Of a DNA stretch of 64,000 nucleotides, positions 16,538 to 24,962 are shown one piece after another. Source of the stretch: Streptomyces sp. NBC_01296 (GTDB lineage: Bacteria; Actinomycetota; Actinomycetes; Streptomycetales; Streptomycetaceae). The notes beneath the pieces are model-generated. The model was not told the DNA's origin. It searched no databases and worked only from the letters and a program-made list of their open reading frames with translations. Location of the stretch: contig NZ_CP130720.1 in the NCBI RefSeq assembly GCF_035984415.1, positions 7,192,001-7,256,000 of the forward strand. Reading direction: 5' to 3'. Made by a program: the position numbers and the translations under genes. The first letter of the stretch is position 1; every line of letters begins with the position of its first letter.

Positions 16538-18229
16538 TCACGTCTCCTCCCGCATGACGACGGCGGCGTACTGGGACGCACCGGTGGCGAGTTCACGGTG
16601 CGTGCCGGTCGCGACGACCTTGCCGTCCTCCACGTAGGCGACCTCGTCGGCCCGGTCGAGCAACAGCGGGCTGTTGCTCACGACCACGGTCGTGAGCTCC
16701 GCCCTGGACGTGTGGAGCCGCTCGGCGATCACCGATTCGGTGTGCGCGTCCACGGCACTGGTCGGATCGACGAGGACGAGTACCCGGGGCTGCGCGGCCA
16801 GCGCGCGCGCCAGCCGAAGCCGCTGCTGCTGGCCGCCCGAGAACGCGGAGCCCCCTGCGGTGACGACGGTGGCCAGACCGTCCGGCAGGGCCTCGACGAT
16901 GTCCTCCGCGTTGGCGTTGCGCAGGGCCTGGGCCCGCACCTGGTCCGAGCGTCCGCCCAGATCGTCGGCCAGGACACCGGAGAAGAGGGTGTCCTCGTTG
17001 CGGGCCACCAGGACGAGGTCACGCACCTGCTGCAGCGGCAGCGAGTCCAGCGGTACGCCGCCCACGGTCACCTCACCCGGGGCGTAGCGCCCGAGCCGTT
17101 CGGCGATCTCGGCGCCCTCCTCCGGAGTGGAGGCGGCGATCGCGGTCATCAGCCCCGGCCGGACCCGCAGCCCCGATGCCGCGTCGTACAGGTCGGGCGC
17201 CTCGGAGAGGTCGGCCCGTGCGGCGTCGGAGGTGGCGTCGGGCTCGAGGGCCAGTACGCGTACGACGCGCTGCGCCGCCACATCGGCGCCGACGAACGAC
17301 TGCACCGCCGAGGTCGCGGTGCGCATCGGCAGCATGAGGAACGCGGCGTATCCGTAGGCCGCGACGAGTTCACCGGCGGTGAGACCGCCACCGACGGCCA
17401 GGCGGGCACCGATCCAGACGACCGCCACCACGAAGACCCCGGGGAGCAGCACCTCGGCGGCGGGCAGCACCGATTCGACCTTCGCCACGTGGACGCCGGC
17501 CTCCCGCAGCCGCTGCGAGTCCTTGCGGTAGCGCTCGCCGAACGCGGCCTCGCCGCCGATGCCGCGCAGCACGCGCAGACCGGACACGATGTCGCCGGCC
17601 CGGTTCGTCAAGTCGCCCTCGAGGTCACGGTAGCTGCCGATCCGCTTGTGCAGCGGCCTGAGCAGCGGGCCCGTGCCCGCGAGCAGGACGGGGACGCCGA
17701 TGAGCACGAGCAGGCCGAGGGTGACCGAGGTGGAGAGCAGCACCATGGCGACGAGCACGACGGTGACCACGCTGCCTATGCCGCGGGCGAGGGCCCCGGG
17801 CAGGGCGCCGATGCGGGAGATGTCCGACGTGCCGATGGCCACGACCTCGCCGGTGGAGACCCGCTTGGGCAGGGTCGCGCCCAGCCGTGTCGCGTGCGCG
17901 GCCACGAGGCGGAACGTCAGGAAGTTGGCCTTGAGCCGGCCGATCGTGTCACAGCGGTGGCGCAGGACGCTGCCGGCGGTGGTCACCAGGGCGAGCCCGA
18001 CGATGACGCCGGTCCAGACCAGCAGCCGGTCGGTGTCCTTCTCCGACATGGCGTCGATGGCCCGGCCGATGGCGAAGGGGGTCAGGCCCATGCTGGCCAT
18101 CCACAGACAGCCCCACAACACCCCGAGGAACAGTGTGCTCGACTGCCTGCCGATCAGCCATCGAAGATAGCTCCGGGGTGACCGGAGGTCCGGATCTCCC
18201 AGCTCGGGCAGCGGATTATTGCTTGGCAA
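16538..18229 (-). CDS. ABC exporter half-transporter with degenerate ATP site
   Basis: About 563 residues with a six-helix exporter membrane domain and a nucleotide-binding domain. The Walker A loop is lost: the region reads MTAIAASTPEEGAE, without GxxGxGK. Walker B ends in Asp-Pro instead of Asp-Glu (VLVLVDPTSAVD). The signature FSGGQQQR is intact and would complement the partner's active Walker site. TTG 18229 was chosen because AAGGAA precedes it; a GTG 48 bases upstream is in frame but has no ribosome site. It belongs with the next gene (14689-16488) as a heterodimeric exporter. Confidence 0.88.
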   Translation of the reverse strand: MPSNNPLPELGDPDLRSPRSYLRWLIGRQSSTLFLGVLWGCLWMASMGLTPFAIGRAIDAMSEKDTDRLLVWTGVIVGLALVTTAGSVLRHRCDTIGRLKANFLTFRLVAAHATRLGATLPKRVSTGEVVAIGTSDISRIGALPGALARGIGSVVTVVLVAMVLLSTSVTLGLLVLIGVPVLLAGTGPLLRPLHKRIGSYRDLEGDLTNRAGDIVSGLRVLRGIGGEAAFGERYRKDSQRLREAGVHVAKVESVLPAAEVLLPGVFVVAVVWIGARLAVGGGLTAGELVAAYGYAAFLMLPMRTATSAVQSFVGADVAAQRVVRVLALEPDATSDAARADLSEAPDLYDAASGLRVRPGLMTAIAASTPEEGAEIAERLGRYAPGEVTVGGVPLDSLPLQQVRDLVLVARNEDTLFSGVLADDLGGRSDQVRAQALRNANAEDIVEALPDGLATVVTAGGSAFSGGQQQRLRLARALAAQPRVLVLVDPTSAVDAHTESVIAERLHTSRAELTTVVVSNSPLLLDRADEVAYVEDGKVVATGTHRELATGASQYAAVVMREET

Positions 18230-18335
18230 TGCGAATTCCTTCGGGGTTGTCCCGTCCCGGAGGGCCGGGGCGGGCACGGGGGCTGAGGGGTACTGAGCGG
18301 TTCTGCCGTCGGGGGATGCCCGCGGGCCTCCCCGC

Positions 18336-19112
18336 TCAGCGGTGCGGTGACAGCAGACCCAGGACGAACGCCCTCAGTGCGGCGGTCACGAGGTGTGGAT
18401 CGGCGAGGGGGTAGAAGTGGTCTCCGGGGAAGGTCCGCACGGTGCCGGTAGCGGCGGACCAGGCAGGCCACTTGCGGATGTGGTCGTCCGTCACGCCCGC
18501 ATCGTCCTGCCCCCGCCACGCGACGAGCGGGCAGGGCAGGAGAGCGTCCTCGCCGGGTGGCGTGTAGGAGTCGCAGACGGCGTTGTCGGCGCGCAGGGGT
18601 CGTGCCACCGCTGCGGCCAGGCGGCTGTTGGCGCCCACGGCCGCGGGAACGAGGCCTTCCGCGACCAGTTCGGCGACGAGCTCTTCGTCGGTCAGCCGGG
18701 ACGTGCCGGAGGGCTCGCCCTGGTCGTCCGGTGCCCGGCAGGCCGAGGCGACGAATCCGCAGGGCCACCGGCCGTGTTCCCGGCCCAGGACGCGCGCGAG
18801 CTCGTACCCCACCAGGGCGCCCATGCTGTGGCCGTACACGAAGTAGGGCAGGTCGAGCCGGGCGGCGAGTGCCGGCGCTAGCTCGTCGAGCACCTCCGCC
18901 ATGCGGGTCGCGGGCTCCTCGCGCCACCGGTTCTCCCGGCCCGGCAGCTGTACGGCCAGCAGCGCGATGTCCGGGCCGAGCCGTTCCTGCCAGGTGCGGA
19001 ACTGGAAGGCGCCGGAACCCGCGTGGGGCAGACACACCAGCACCGCCTTCGCGTCGCGGGGCGGGTCCCACTCCACGAGGGGTGAAGGTGACGCTTCTGA
19101 ATGGAGGCCCAC
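18336..19112 (-). CDS. Type II (editing) thioesterase
   Basis: An alpha/beta-hydrolase with the GHSMGAL nucleophile elbow and the C-terminal histidine in PGDHFYPL. The oxyanion-region CLPHAGSGA and the PGRENR segment are typical of stand-alone thioesterases that clear misprimed carrier domains. GTG 19112 gives 258 residues, the usual size for the family, and has AAGGGAA upstream. An in-frame ATG at 19226 would add 38 residues that do not look conserved, although it too has a plausible ribosome site. No other thioesterase is visible in the cluster, so it may also contribute to product release. Confidence 0.88.
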   Translation of the reverse strand: MGLHSEASPSPLVEWDPPRDAKAVLVCLPHAGSGAFQFRTWQERLGPDIALLAVQLPGRENRWREEPATRMAEVLDELAPALAARLDLPYFVYGHSMGALVGYELARVLGREHGRWPCGFVASACRAPDDQGEPSGTSRLTDEELVAELVAEGLVPAAVGANSRLAAAVARPLRADNAVCDSYTPPGEDALLPCPLVAWRGQDDAGVTDDHIRKWPAWSAATGTVRTFPGDHFYPLADPHLVTAALRAFVLGLLSPHR

Positions 19113-19226
19113 TGTTTCCCTTGTCAGTCGAAGGTGGAGTTCAGCGGTCGTGAACGGTCCGTGCTCGGCGACCGGAAATGACTTCAACGGTGGACGTGGC
19201 ATGAAGGGTTGGGGAAAGGTCGTCAT

Positions 19227-19740
19227 GTACTGCCCCTCGAGTGAGACTCGATGAGAAATGCACAGCCACCTTCCTCTTCGCCAATATTCCTACCACGGAG
19301 TGGACTTGGAATGTCAACCGGCGAATAGGGCACCCCTCCTTGTAGTCGCTTCTGGCCGGACGCGTGGATGCTGCCGTCCGGCGGTCGCATCAGGCCATCC
19401 GCTCCGCAGCCTTCTCCATCCAAGGATTATTTCGTGAACCCGGTCGAGTCTGCCTCGAGTCCCGCTTTTGATCGGCTGGAAGCGAAATGGAAGAACGCCC
19501 AGCACCGCATCGGCCCGTGATTCACTGGCGAGGAATCTACGGGTAAGAGGTCGGTCGACCTGGAGCCTTGTCGGCGAGGGTGTTTCGACGTAACGAGGCG
19601 CACCTCTGGCCGGTCGGCGCGCAAGGAGACCCCGATGCCGCTGAAGCAGGTGTCCAGAACCCTGCCCCTGACGGGGGTGTGGGATGAACGCGTGAAGGCT
19701 TCGTTGCGATACAGCGCAACGGGGCCGAGGGGGTGTGTGC
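19227..19740. promoter_or_regulatory. Intergenic control region between thioesterase and SDR operons
   Basis: About 500 bp of lower-GC DNA without a credible gene separate the leftward exporter/thioesterase genes from the rightward SDR operon. Promoters for both directions should be here. I recognise no regulator-binding motif, RNA gene or hairpin in it. Confidence 0.45.
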
Positions 19741-20535
19741 ATGGCGCAGGAGAAGCGTGGCGTAGCCGTGGTCTCGGGTGCATCATCGGGATTCGGCAGG
19801 AGAATTGCCCAGGTGTTGTGCCGGCGGGGCTACTCCGTTGTGGCTCTGGCCCGTAGAGCGGACCGTCTGAAGGTCTTGGCGGACGAGGAATCCACCGGAG
19901 CGATTCTGCCGGTGGTCGCCGATGTCCGTGACCGCGAAGAGCTGGCCAGGGCCCTCGAGGAGCTGCCGCCGGAATTCAGTGACATCTCGGTGCTCGTCAA
20001 CAACGCGGGCCTCTCACGAGGGTTCGACACCCTTCAGTCGGGCAGTGGCGATTCCTGGCGCGAAATGATCGACACGAATATCTCCGGTCTGCTGAACCTC
20101 AGCGGCCTGGTGCTTCCCCGGCTCGTCTCCCGCGGGTCCGGGCACGTGGTGAACATGGGCTCCATCGCGGCGAATTACCCGTACATGGGCGGGAACGTCT
20201 ACGCCGCCACCAAGGCGTTCGTCCACCAGCTGTCGCTGAACATGCGCGTCGACCTCCAGGGAACGGGCGTCAGGGTGAGCTGCGTGGCGCCGGGCATGGC
20301 GAAGACCGAGTTCGCCAAGGTCCGCTACGACGGGGACGAGGAGCGCGCCGACGCGCTCTACCGGGGAATCGAGCCGCTCACCGACGACGACGTGGCCGAG
20401 GCGGTCGCCTGGTGTCTCGCGCAGCCCGCCCGCGTCAACGTCAACATGATCGAACTCATGGCGGTCGAGCAGCACTTCGGGCTCGGCGTCGCCGGCAGCC
20501 CGCCCGCCCGGCCGGGTGGTGCGGAGGGTGCGTGA
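19741..20535 (+). CDS. YdfG-type short-chain dehydrogenase
   Basis: 264 residues of a classical SDR: cofactor motif SGASSGFGR, NNAG, catalytic YAATK, and the PGMAKTEF loop. The C-terminal part (VNINMIELM-type segment) matches the YdfG branch, whose members oxidise 3-hydroxy acids such as serine, allo-threonine and 3-hydroxypropionate with NADP. ATG 19741 follows GAGGGGG, and a GTG two codons upstream is possible. It heads a three-gene operon with an acetyltransferase and a carbamoyltransferase. In the cluster it may act on a hydroxy amino acid or its semialdehyde; the exact step is not readable. Confidence 0.85.
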   Translation: MAQEKRGVAVVSGASSGFGRRIAQVLCRRGYSVVALARRADRLKVLADEESTGAILPVVADVRDREELARALEELPPEFSDISVLVNNAGLSRGFDTLQSGSGDSWREMIDTNISGLLNLSGLVLPRLVSRGSGHVVNMGSIAANYPYMGGNVYAATKAFVHQLSLNMRVDLQGTGVRVSCVAPGMAKTEFAKVRYDGDEERADALYRGIEPLTDDDVAEAVAWCLAQPARVNVNMIELMAVEQHFGLGVAGSPPARPGGAEGA

Positions 20536-20539
20536 GTCC

Positions 20540-21070
20540 GTGCAGACCGCCTCCCGGCGCGTGAGCGCGCCGGACGTGCTCGTTGCAAGACCCGCGCGCC
20601 CCGATGACGCGGAGCAGATCGCCCTGCTCTCCGCCCCGTTCGTCGAGCAGGGCCTGCTGGTCGCTCGCCCGCTGGCCGAACTGACGCGCACGTCACAGGA
20701 ATTCGTGGTCGCCTGCGAAGGGAGCCGGCTGGTCGGCTGCGCCGGGGTGGCACCCTCCGGGGGCAGCCTGGTCGTCTACAACCTGTGCATTGCGGTCGAC
20801 TGGCAGGGCAGGGGAATCGGCCGGCAACTGGTCGGTATTGCCGAGACCATCGGCAGAGAACGGGGTTACGGCTCTCTGCTCGCCCTGACCCGGTACGGCG
20901 GCGAATGGTTCGGGAAGCTGGGGTTCTCGGAAGTCCCGGCGAGCGAGACCCGTGACGAATGGCTCACCCTCTTCCGTCCGGGCCGAAGATCCAGCCTCTA
21001 CCAGTTGAGACTCACCTCCGAGCAGTCCGGAGACCGAAGCACACCCATGTGCCGACTCAAGCAGACCTAG
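20540..21070 (+). CDS. GNAT acetyltransferase, N-acetylglutamate-synthase-like
   Basis: About 176 residues of a single GNAT domain with the acetyl-CoA loop DWQGRGIGRQLVG. The N-terminal segment (ARPDDAEQIALLSAPFV) and LTRYGGEWFGKLGF resemble the short stand-alone N-acetylglutamate synthases of actinobacteria, which feed ornithine/arginine synthesis. The start is ambiguous: GTG 20540 sits behind GGAGG, but GTGs at 20516 and 20528 are in frame and would overlap the SDR stop. Its place between the SDR and the carbamoyltransferase suggests supply of ornithine, citrulline or arginine for the peptide, or acetylation of an intermediate. Confidence 0.78.
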   Translation: MQTASRRVSAPDVLVARPARPDDAEQIALLSAPFVEQGLLVARPLAELTRTSQEFVVACEGSRLVGCAGVAPSGGSLVVYNLCIAVDWQGRGIGRQLVGIAETIGRERGYGSLLALTRYGGEWFGKLGFSEVPASETRDEWLTLFRPGRRSSLYQLRLTSEQSGDRSTPMCRLKQT

Positions 21071-21081
21071 GAGTGACACAG

Positions 21082-22788
21082 TTGATTATCTGCGGGTTGA
21101 AACTCACGCATGACGGTGCCGTCGCCCTGCTCGACGACGACCGTCTCGTGTTCAGTGTTGAAATGGAGAAGCTGGGGAACGGTCTGCGCTACAGCACCGT
21201 TGCCGACTTCAGCCTGATCCCCGGAGTCCTCGCCGACTTCGGCTACAAGCCCGAGGACGTCGACGAGTGGGTTGTCGACGGCTGGGACGGAGACGTCTCC
21301 GGAACGGTGGCCCTCCTCGACCAGGGGACGCCCACCGAGATCGCGGTCGGTCCCTACCGGGAGTCGGCGGCATGCCCGGCGCTCGATTCGCCCAGCGTCT
21401 CGAGCACGTTCCCCATGGACGGCCAGACCTACCCGTACACCAGTTACCCGCACGCGGCGGGACACGTGGCGAGCGCCTACGCGTCCAGCCCCTTCGCCCA
21501 GCGCAACGAAGGCTCCTTCGTCCTGGTCTGGGACGGCGGACTCTTCCCCCGCCTCTACTGGGCGGACCCGCGCGGCGGCGTCGAGAACCTGGGTGAACTC
21601 TTCCCCCTCCTCGGCCATGCGTACGCCATCGCCGGACACCACTTCGGGCCCTTCCGTAAAACCGTCCAGTCGCCCACGGTCGACGACCTCTCGGTCGCCG
21701 GCAAGCTCATGGCGTACATCGCGCTGGGCCGGACGGACGAGAGCGTCGTCACGGTGCTGCGGGAGGAATTCCACCGCGTCTTCGAGAGCGATGAGCCGGC
21801 CGCAGTGGAGTACCGCGCGACGGTCGGCGGATACGGCAGTCTCTTCGAGCGGTCCGTGCCCCCCGTGCACGAGTTCTTCTCCGCGGTCCGCGCCCGGGTG
21901 TCGGAGAACGGGGTCAGCGACGAGGACGTCCTGGCGAGCGTGCACGACTTCTTCGAGGGCCTCCTCGTCGAACGGATCACCGCCAAGGTCCGCGCGGCCA
22001 AGGGCGATGGTCCTTGGAACCTGTGCTTCGCCGGCGGCTGCGCGCTCAACATCAAGTGGAACAGTGCGCTGCGCGAGGCGCCGGACTTCCGTGACGTGTG
22101 GGTCCCGCCGTTCCCCAACGACTCGGGTTCCGCCATCGGAGCGGCCGTTCTGGGCCGGGCGCAGCGCGACGGCCTGGCCCCGCTCGACTGGAACCCCCGG
22201 CTGGGCCCGGCACTGACGCCGTCGCCCGAGCTGCCCGCCGGCTGGTCGGCGTCACCGTGCGCTCCGGAGGAACTCGCCGCAGTCCTCCACGAGTCCGGAG
22301 CACCCGTGGTGGTCCTGCACGGACGGGCCGAACTCGGCCCTCGCGCACTCGGCGGCCGCAGCATCCTGGCGGCCCCGGTCAGCGCGTCGATGAAGGACGA
22401 GCTGAACCGGGTGAAGGACCGCGAGCCCTACCGGCCCGTCGCCCCCATCTGTCTCGAGGCCGATGCACCGGAGATCTTCGCTCCCGGCACCCCGGACCCG
22501 CACATGCTCTTCGACCACGAGGTGCGGGCGGAATGGGTGGACCGGATCCCCGCGGTCATCCACCTCGACGGCACCGCGCGGCTCCAGACGGTCGGCCCGG
22601 CGGACGACGACCTGCTGTTCGCCGTGCTGTCCGCCTATCGGCGGCTCAGCGGCGTCCCCGTGCTGTGCAACACCAGCGCCAACCTCAACGGGCACGGCTT
22701 CTTCCCCGACGTGGCCTCCGCCGCGCAGTGGGGCAGGGTCGCCCGGATCTGGAGCGACGGGACGCTGTACCAGCGGACCGACGGCTGA
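21082..22788 (+). CDS. NodU/TobZ-type O-carbamoyltransferase
   Basis: 568 residues with the two-part layout of the family: an N-terminal Kae1-like half (THDGAVALL, FAGGCALNIKWN with metal-binding surroundings, HAAGHVASAY) and a C-terminal YrdC-like half (HGRAELGPRALGGRSI, VKDREPYRPVAP, CNTSANLNG). Such enzymes make carbamoyl-AMP from carbamoyl phosphate and ATP and transfer the carbamoyl group to a hydroxyl. I chose TTG 21082, eight bases after AGGAG, because the protein then starts at the first conserved strand; a GTG at 21073 is the alternative. It is the last gene of the plus-strand operon. With a hydroxylated amino acid available it could build a carbamoyloxy residue. Confidence 0.9.
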   Translation: MIICGLKLTHDGAVALLDDDRLVFSVEMEKLGNGLRYSTVADFSLIPGVLADFGYKPEDVDEWVVDGWDGDVSGTVALLDQGTPTEIAVGPYRESAACPALDSPSVSSTFPMDGQTYPYTSYPHAAGHVASAYASSPFAQRNEGSFVLVWDGGLFPRLYWADPRGGVENLGELFPLLGHAYAIAGHHFGPFRKTVQSPTVDDLSVAGKLMAYIALGRTDESVVTVLREEFHRVFESDEPAAVEYRATVGGYGSLFERSVPPVHEFFSAVRARVSENGVSDEDVLASVHDFFEGLLVERITAKVRAAKGDGPWNLCFAGGCALNIKWNSALREAPDFRDVWVPPFPNDSGSAIGAAVLGRAQRDGLAPLDWNPRLGPALTPSPELPAGWSASPCAPEELAAVLHESGAPVVVLHGRAELGPRALGGRSILAAPVSASMKDELNRVKDREPYRPVAPICLEADAPEIFAPGTPDPHMLFDHEVRAEWVDRIPAVIHLDGTARLQTVGPADDDLLFAVLSAYRRLSGVPVLCNTSANLNGHGFFPDVASAAQWGRVARIWSDGTLYQRTDG

Positions 22789-22815
22789 TCCGGGGCGCGA
22801 CACCGCAGGGCACCC

Positions 22816-23565
22816 CTACGGCCGGGGCGCGCGACGCAGGAGCAGGGTGACGAAGCCGAGCGTGCCCCGGTAGCCGTGGAGCCAGGCCTCGCGGTGCCGG
22901 GCCGCGGCCTCGAGGGCCTGGCCGTGGTCCGGGTGCTCCGGATGGTCGAGGGCCCACCGGGAGAGCGACCCGGTCCAGGACCACTCGTAGTCGTCCCACT
23001 CCTGGAGGGTGCTGACGTGCCCGTGGAGCGGGACCCAGCCGTTGGCCGTGATGCGGTCGACGGTGGTCGCGAGGTCGTCGTAGTCATCGACGGCGAAGCC
23101 GGCGTCGAGGGTCTTGCGGTCGGGTGCGCGTTCCCAGAAGCACTCGCCGAGGAGAACGCTTCCCCCCGGGGCGAGGTGGCTGTCGGCGGCCTTCAGGGTG
23201 GGAAGGAGGCCGCCGAAGGCGTGTGTGGCACCGATGCTGAGAATCAGACCGTATCGGTGCGGGGAACTGAACTGCGCCGCGTCCTGGGCATGGAAGGCGA
23301 TCCGGCCACCGAGCCCCGCTGCGTCGACGGCGCGACCGGCGGCGGCAATGGCCTCGGCGTCGTTGTCGACGCCGTCGGCGCGCAGGTCCGGGCGAGCGGC
23401 CTGTGCGCGCAACAGCCAGGTGCCCGATCCGCACCCGAGGTCGAGCAGCCGGACGTCGCCGCTCGGCAGGGCCCGGTCGAGGAGCGTGTGTACGGAATCG
23501 TCGCCCAGCGGAGCGGCGACGGGGTGGTCGGTGTGGGCGATGGAGCTGATCTGTCGACGGTCCAT
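22816..23565 (-). CDS. Class I SAM-dependent methyltransferase
   Basis: 249 residues with the SAM-binding motif LLDLGCGSGTW, the acidic strand-2 end VDNDAE, and motifs LILSIGATHAFGG and LAPGGSVLLGECFW. ATG 23565 has AGGA upstream. It converges on the carbamoyltransferase with a 27-bp gap. The substrate is unknown. It could be the right edge of the peptide cluster or an unrelated chromosomal gene; nothing around it decides this. Confidence 0.8.
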   Translation of the reverse strand: MDRRQISSIAHTDHPVAAPLGDDSVHTLLDRALPSGDVRLLDLGCGSGTWLLRAQAARPDLRADGVDNDAEAIAAAGRAVDAAGLGGRIAFHAQDAAQFSSPHRYGLILSIGATHAFGGLLPTLKAADSHLAPGGSVLLGECFWERAPDRKTLDAGFAVDDYDDLATTVDRITANGWVPLHGHVSTLQEWDDYEWSWTGSLSRWALDHPEHPDHGQALEAAARHREAWLHGYRGTLGFVTLLLRRAPRP

Positions 23566-23738
23566 GGCGGCATCCTGCCTCCCACCCCGCCCCACCGCCG
23601 GCGAAGCGCCCCGATGCGTCCGAAAGGGCGACCCGATCGTGTGCCCCGACTGCCGGACGACCGGGACGACGCCCGGCGCCTCGACACCGGCGGATCGGAT
23701 CACCTGCACGCTCGAGCGCCGGGCCCTCCTGTCGCGGG

Positions 23739-23927
23739 CGTATCGACACCGAACCCTTCCGGCGCGGATCGGAACGCGTACGCACCGACGAGCACGCGGG
23801 CGTCGGCCTCGGCCTGGCCATCGTGCACAGCATCGTGCGCGCCCACGACGGGACCCTCGACCTCGCGCCCCGCCCCGCCGGCGGCCTCCTCGTCACGGTC
23901 CGTCTTCCCGGCACGCCGAGGCACTGA
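23739..23927 (+). pseudogene. C-terminal remnant of a two-component sensor histidine kinase
   Basis: Translation in this frame gives the end of a HATPase_c domain: an EPFRRGSERVRTDEH stretch, the G2 box AGVGLGLAIV, then HSIVRAHDGTLDL and a stop at 23925-23927. There is no start codon and no dimerisation or sensor domain upstream, where the sequence is unreadable. It is therefore a decayed 3' fragment of an OmpR-system kinase. Confidence 0.75.
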
Positions 23928-24077
23928 CGGCGTGTCCCGATCGGCCCGGGCCGACCCCTGCCGGCGGCTCCCGGTGGCCGAGATCCGTCGTCCGGCCTGC
24001 TGGTTCACCCTTGTGGAGGCATGCGGCAGCAGCGGCTAGGGTGAGGTGAGCAGGCTGTGCGAGAGCCAGGAGCCGTG

Positions 24078-24947
24078 ATGCGCGGACACCGTCCCGAGCA
24101 GCCCGACAATGTGCAGGAGCTTCTGGTCGCTCTCGGGCAGCTCGTCGATCAGGCCCTGGACCGGATCGAGTACCAGCGGGCCAGGGCCGAGCTGGCCGTG
24201 GCTTTGCAGCGCCACATGCTCCCACCCAGGCTGCCCGAGTTGCCAGGGCTGCATCTGGCCGCCAGGTACGCGCCCTCACAAGGCGGTCTGGAGGTGGGCG
24301 GTGACTGGTACGACGCCTTCGTCATGCACGACGGGTCACTGGGTCTCACGGTCGGCGATGTGCAGGGTCATGACGTGGAAGCCATCGCCTTCATGGGGCA
24401 GGTGCGTACCAGCCTGCGCGCCCTCGCACAGACGACGAGCGACACCCGAGAGGTACTGGGCCGCGCCAACGATCTGCTGATCGCCATGGGGTGTGGCCTC
24501 TTCGCAACGTGCTGTTTCCTGCGCTTCGACCCGGTCAGTCGCGATCTGACGGTCTCCAGGGCCGGCCATGTCCCGATGGTCTGGGCCACAGCCGGAGGCC
24601 GTCATGGCATCGCACTCGACCGCGGCGGGCCGCCGCTCGGCATCGTGTCGGGTGAGCGGTATCCGGTGACCCACCGGCGTCTGACAGAGGCCGGGGTGCT
24701 CGTGCTGCTCACCGACGGAGTGGTGGAGGGCCCGCACTACCCGATGGAGTCCGGTCTGGCCGAGGTGGCCAAGCTGGTGCGCGCGGGTTTCGACGCCGAT
24801 CCCGACGTGCTGGCCTCCGCCGTCGTCAAAGTGGCCGACCTGACGGGACACCGAGACGATGCCGCAGTCCTCGTCGTCCGCTACGACGGCCCGCAGGAGC
24901 CGGCCGGACCGATGGGGGTCGCTGGGGTCGCCGGTGGCGGTTTCTGA
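24078..24947 (+). CDS. PP2C-type (SpoIIE/RsbU-like) serine phosphatase
   Basis: 289 residues, almost entirely the PP2C catalytic domain: EVGGDWYDAF, LTVGDVQGHDVEA, GHVPMVW, VLLTDGVVEG and HRDDAAVLVVR supply the metal-binding aspartates. A short helical N-terminus replaces the PAS/GAF sensors usual in Streptomyces members. ATG 24078 has CAGGAG upstream. Such phosphatases usually act on anti-sigma-factor antagonists in stress partner-switching. A MASE1 membrane protein follows after 15 bp and is probably co-expressed as the sensor half. Confidence 0.88.
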   Translation: MRGHRPEQPDNVQELLVALGQLVDQALDRIEYQRARAELAVALQRHMLPPRLPELPGLHLAARYAPSQGGLEVGGDWYDAFVMHDGSLGLTVGDVQGHDVEAIAFMGQVRTSLRALAQTTSDTREVLGRANDLLIAMGCGLFATCCFLRFDPVSRDLTVSRAGHVPMVWATAGGRHGIALDRGGPPLGIVSGERYPVTHRRLTEAGVLVLLTDGVVEGPHYPMESGLAEVAKLVRAGFDADPDVLASAVVKVADLTGHRDDAAVLVVRYDGPQEPAGPMGVAGVAGGGF

Positions 24948-24962
24948 GCGCAGACTGCTGTC

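Noticed and set aside
19314..19786. Two overlapping minus-strand frames before the SDR gene
   Set aside because: No ribosome site, unlikely composition and no domain; the region is better explained as a promoter region.
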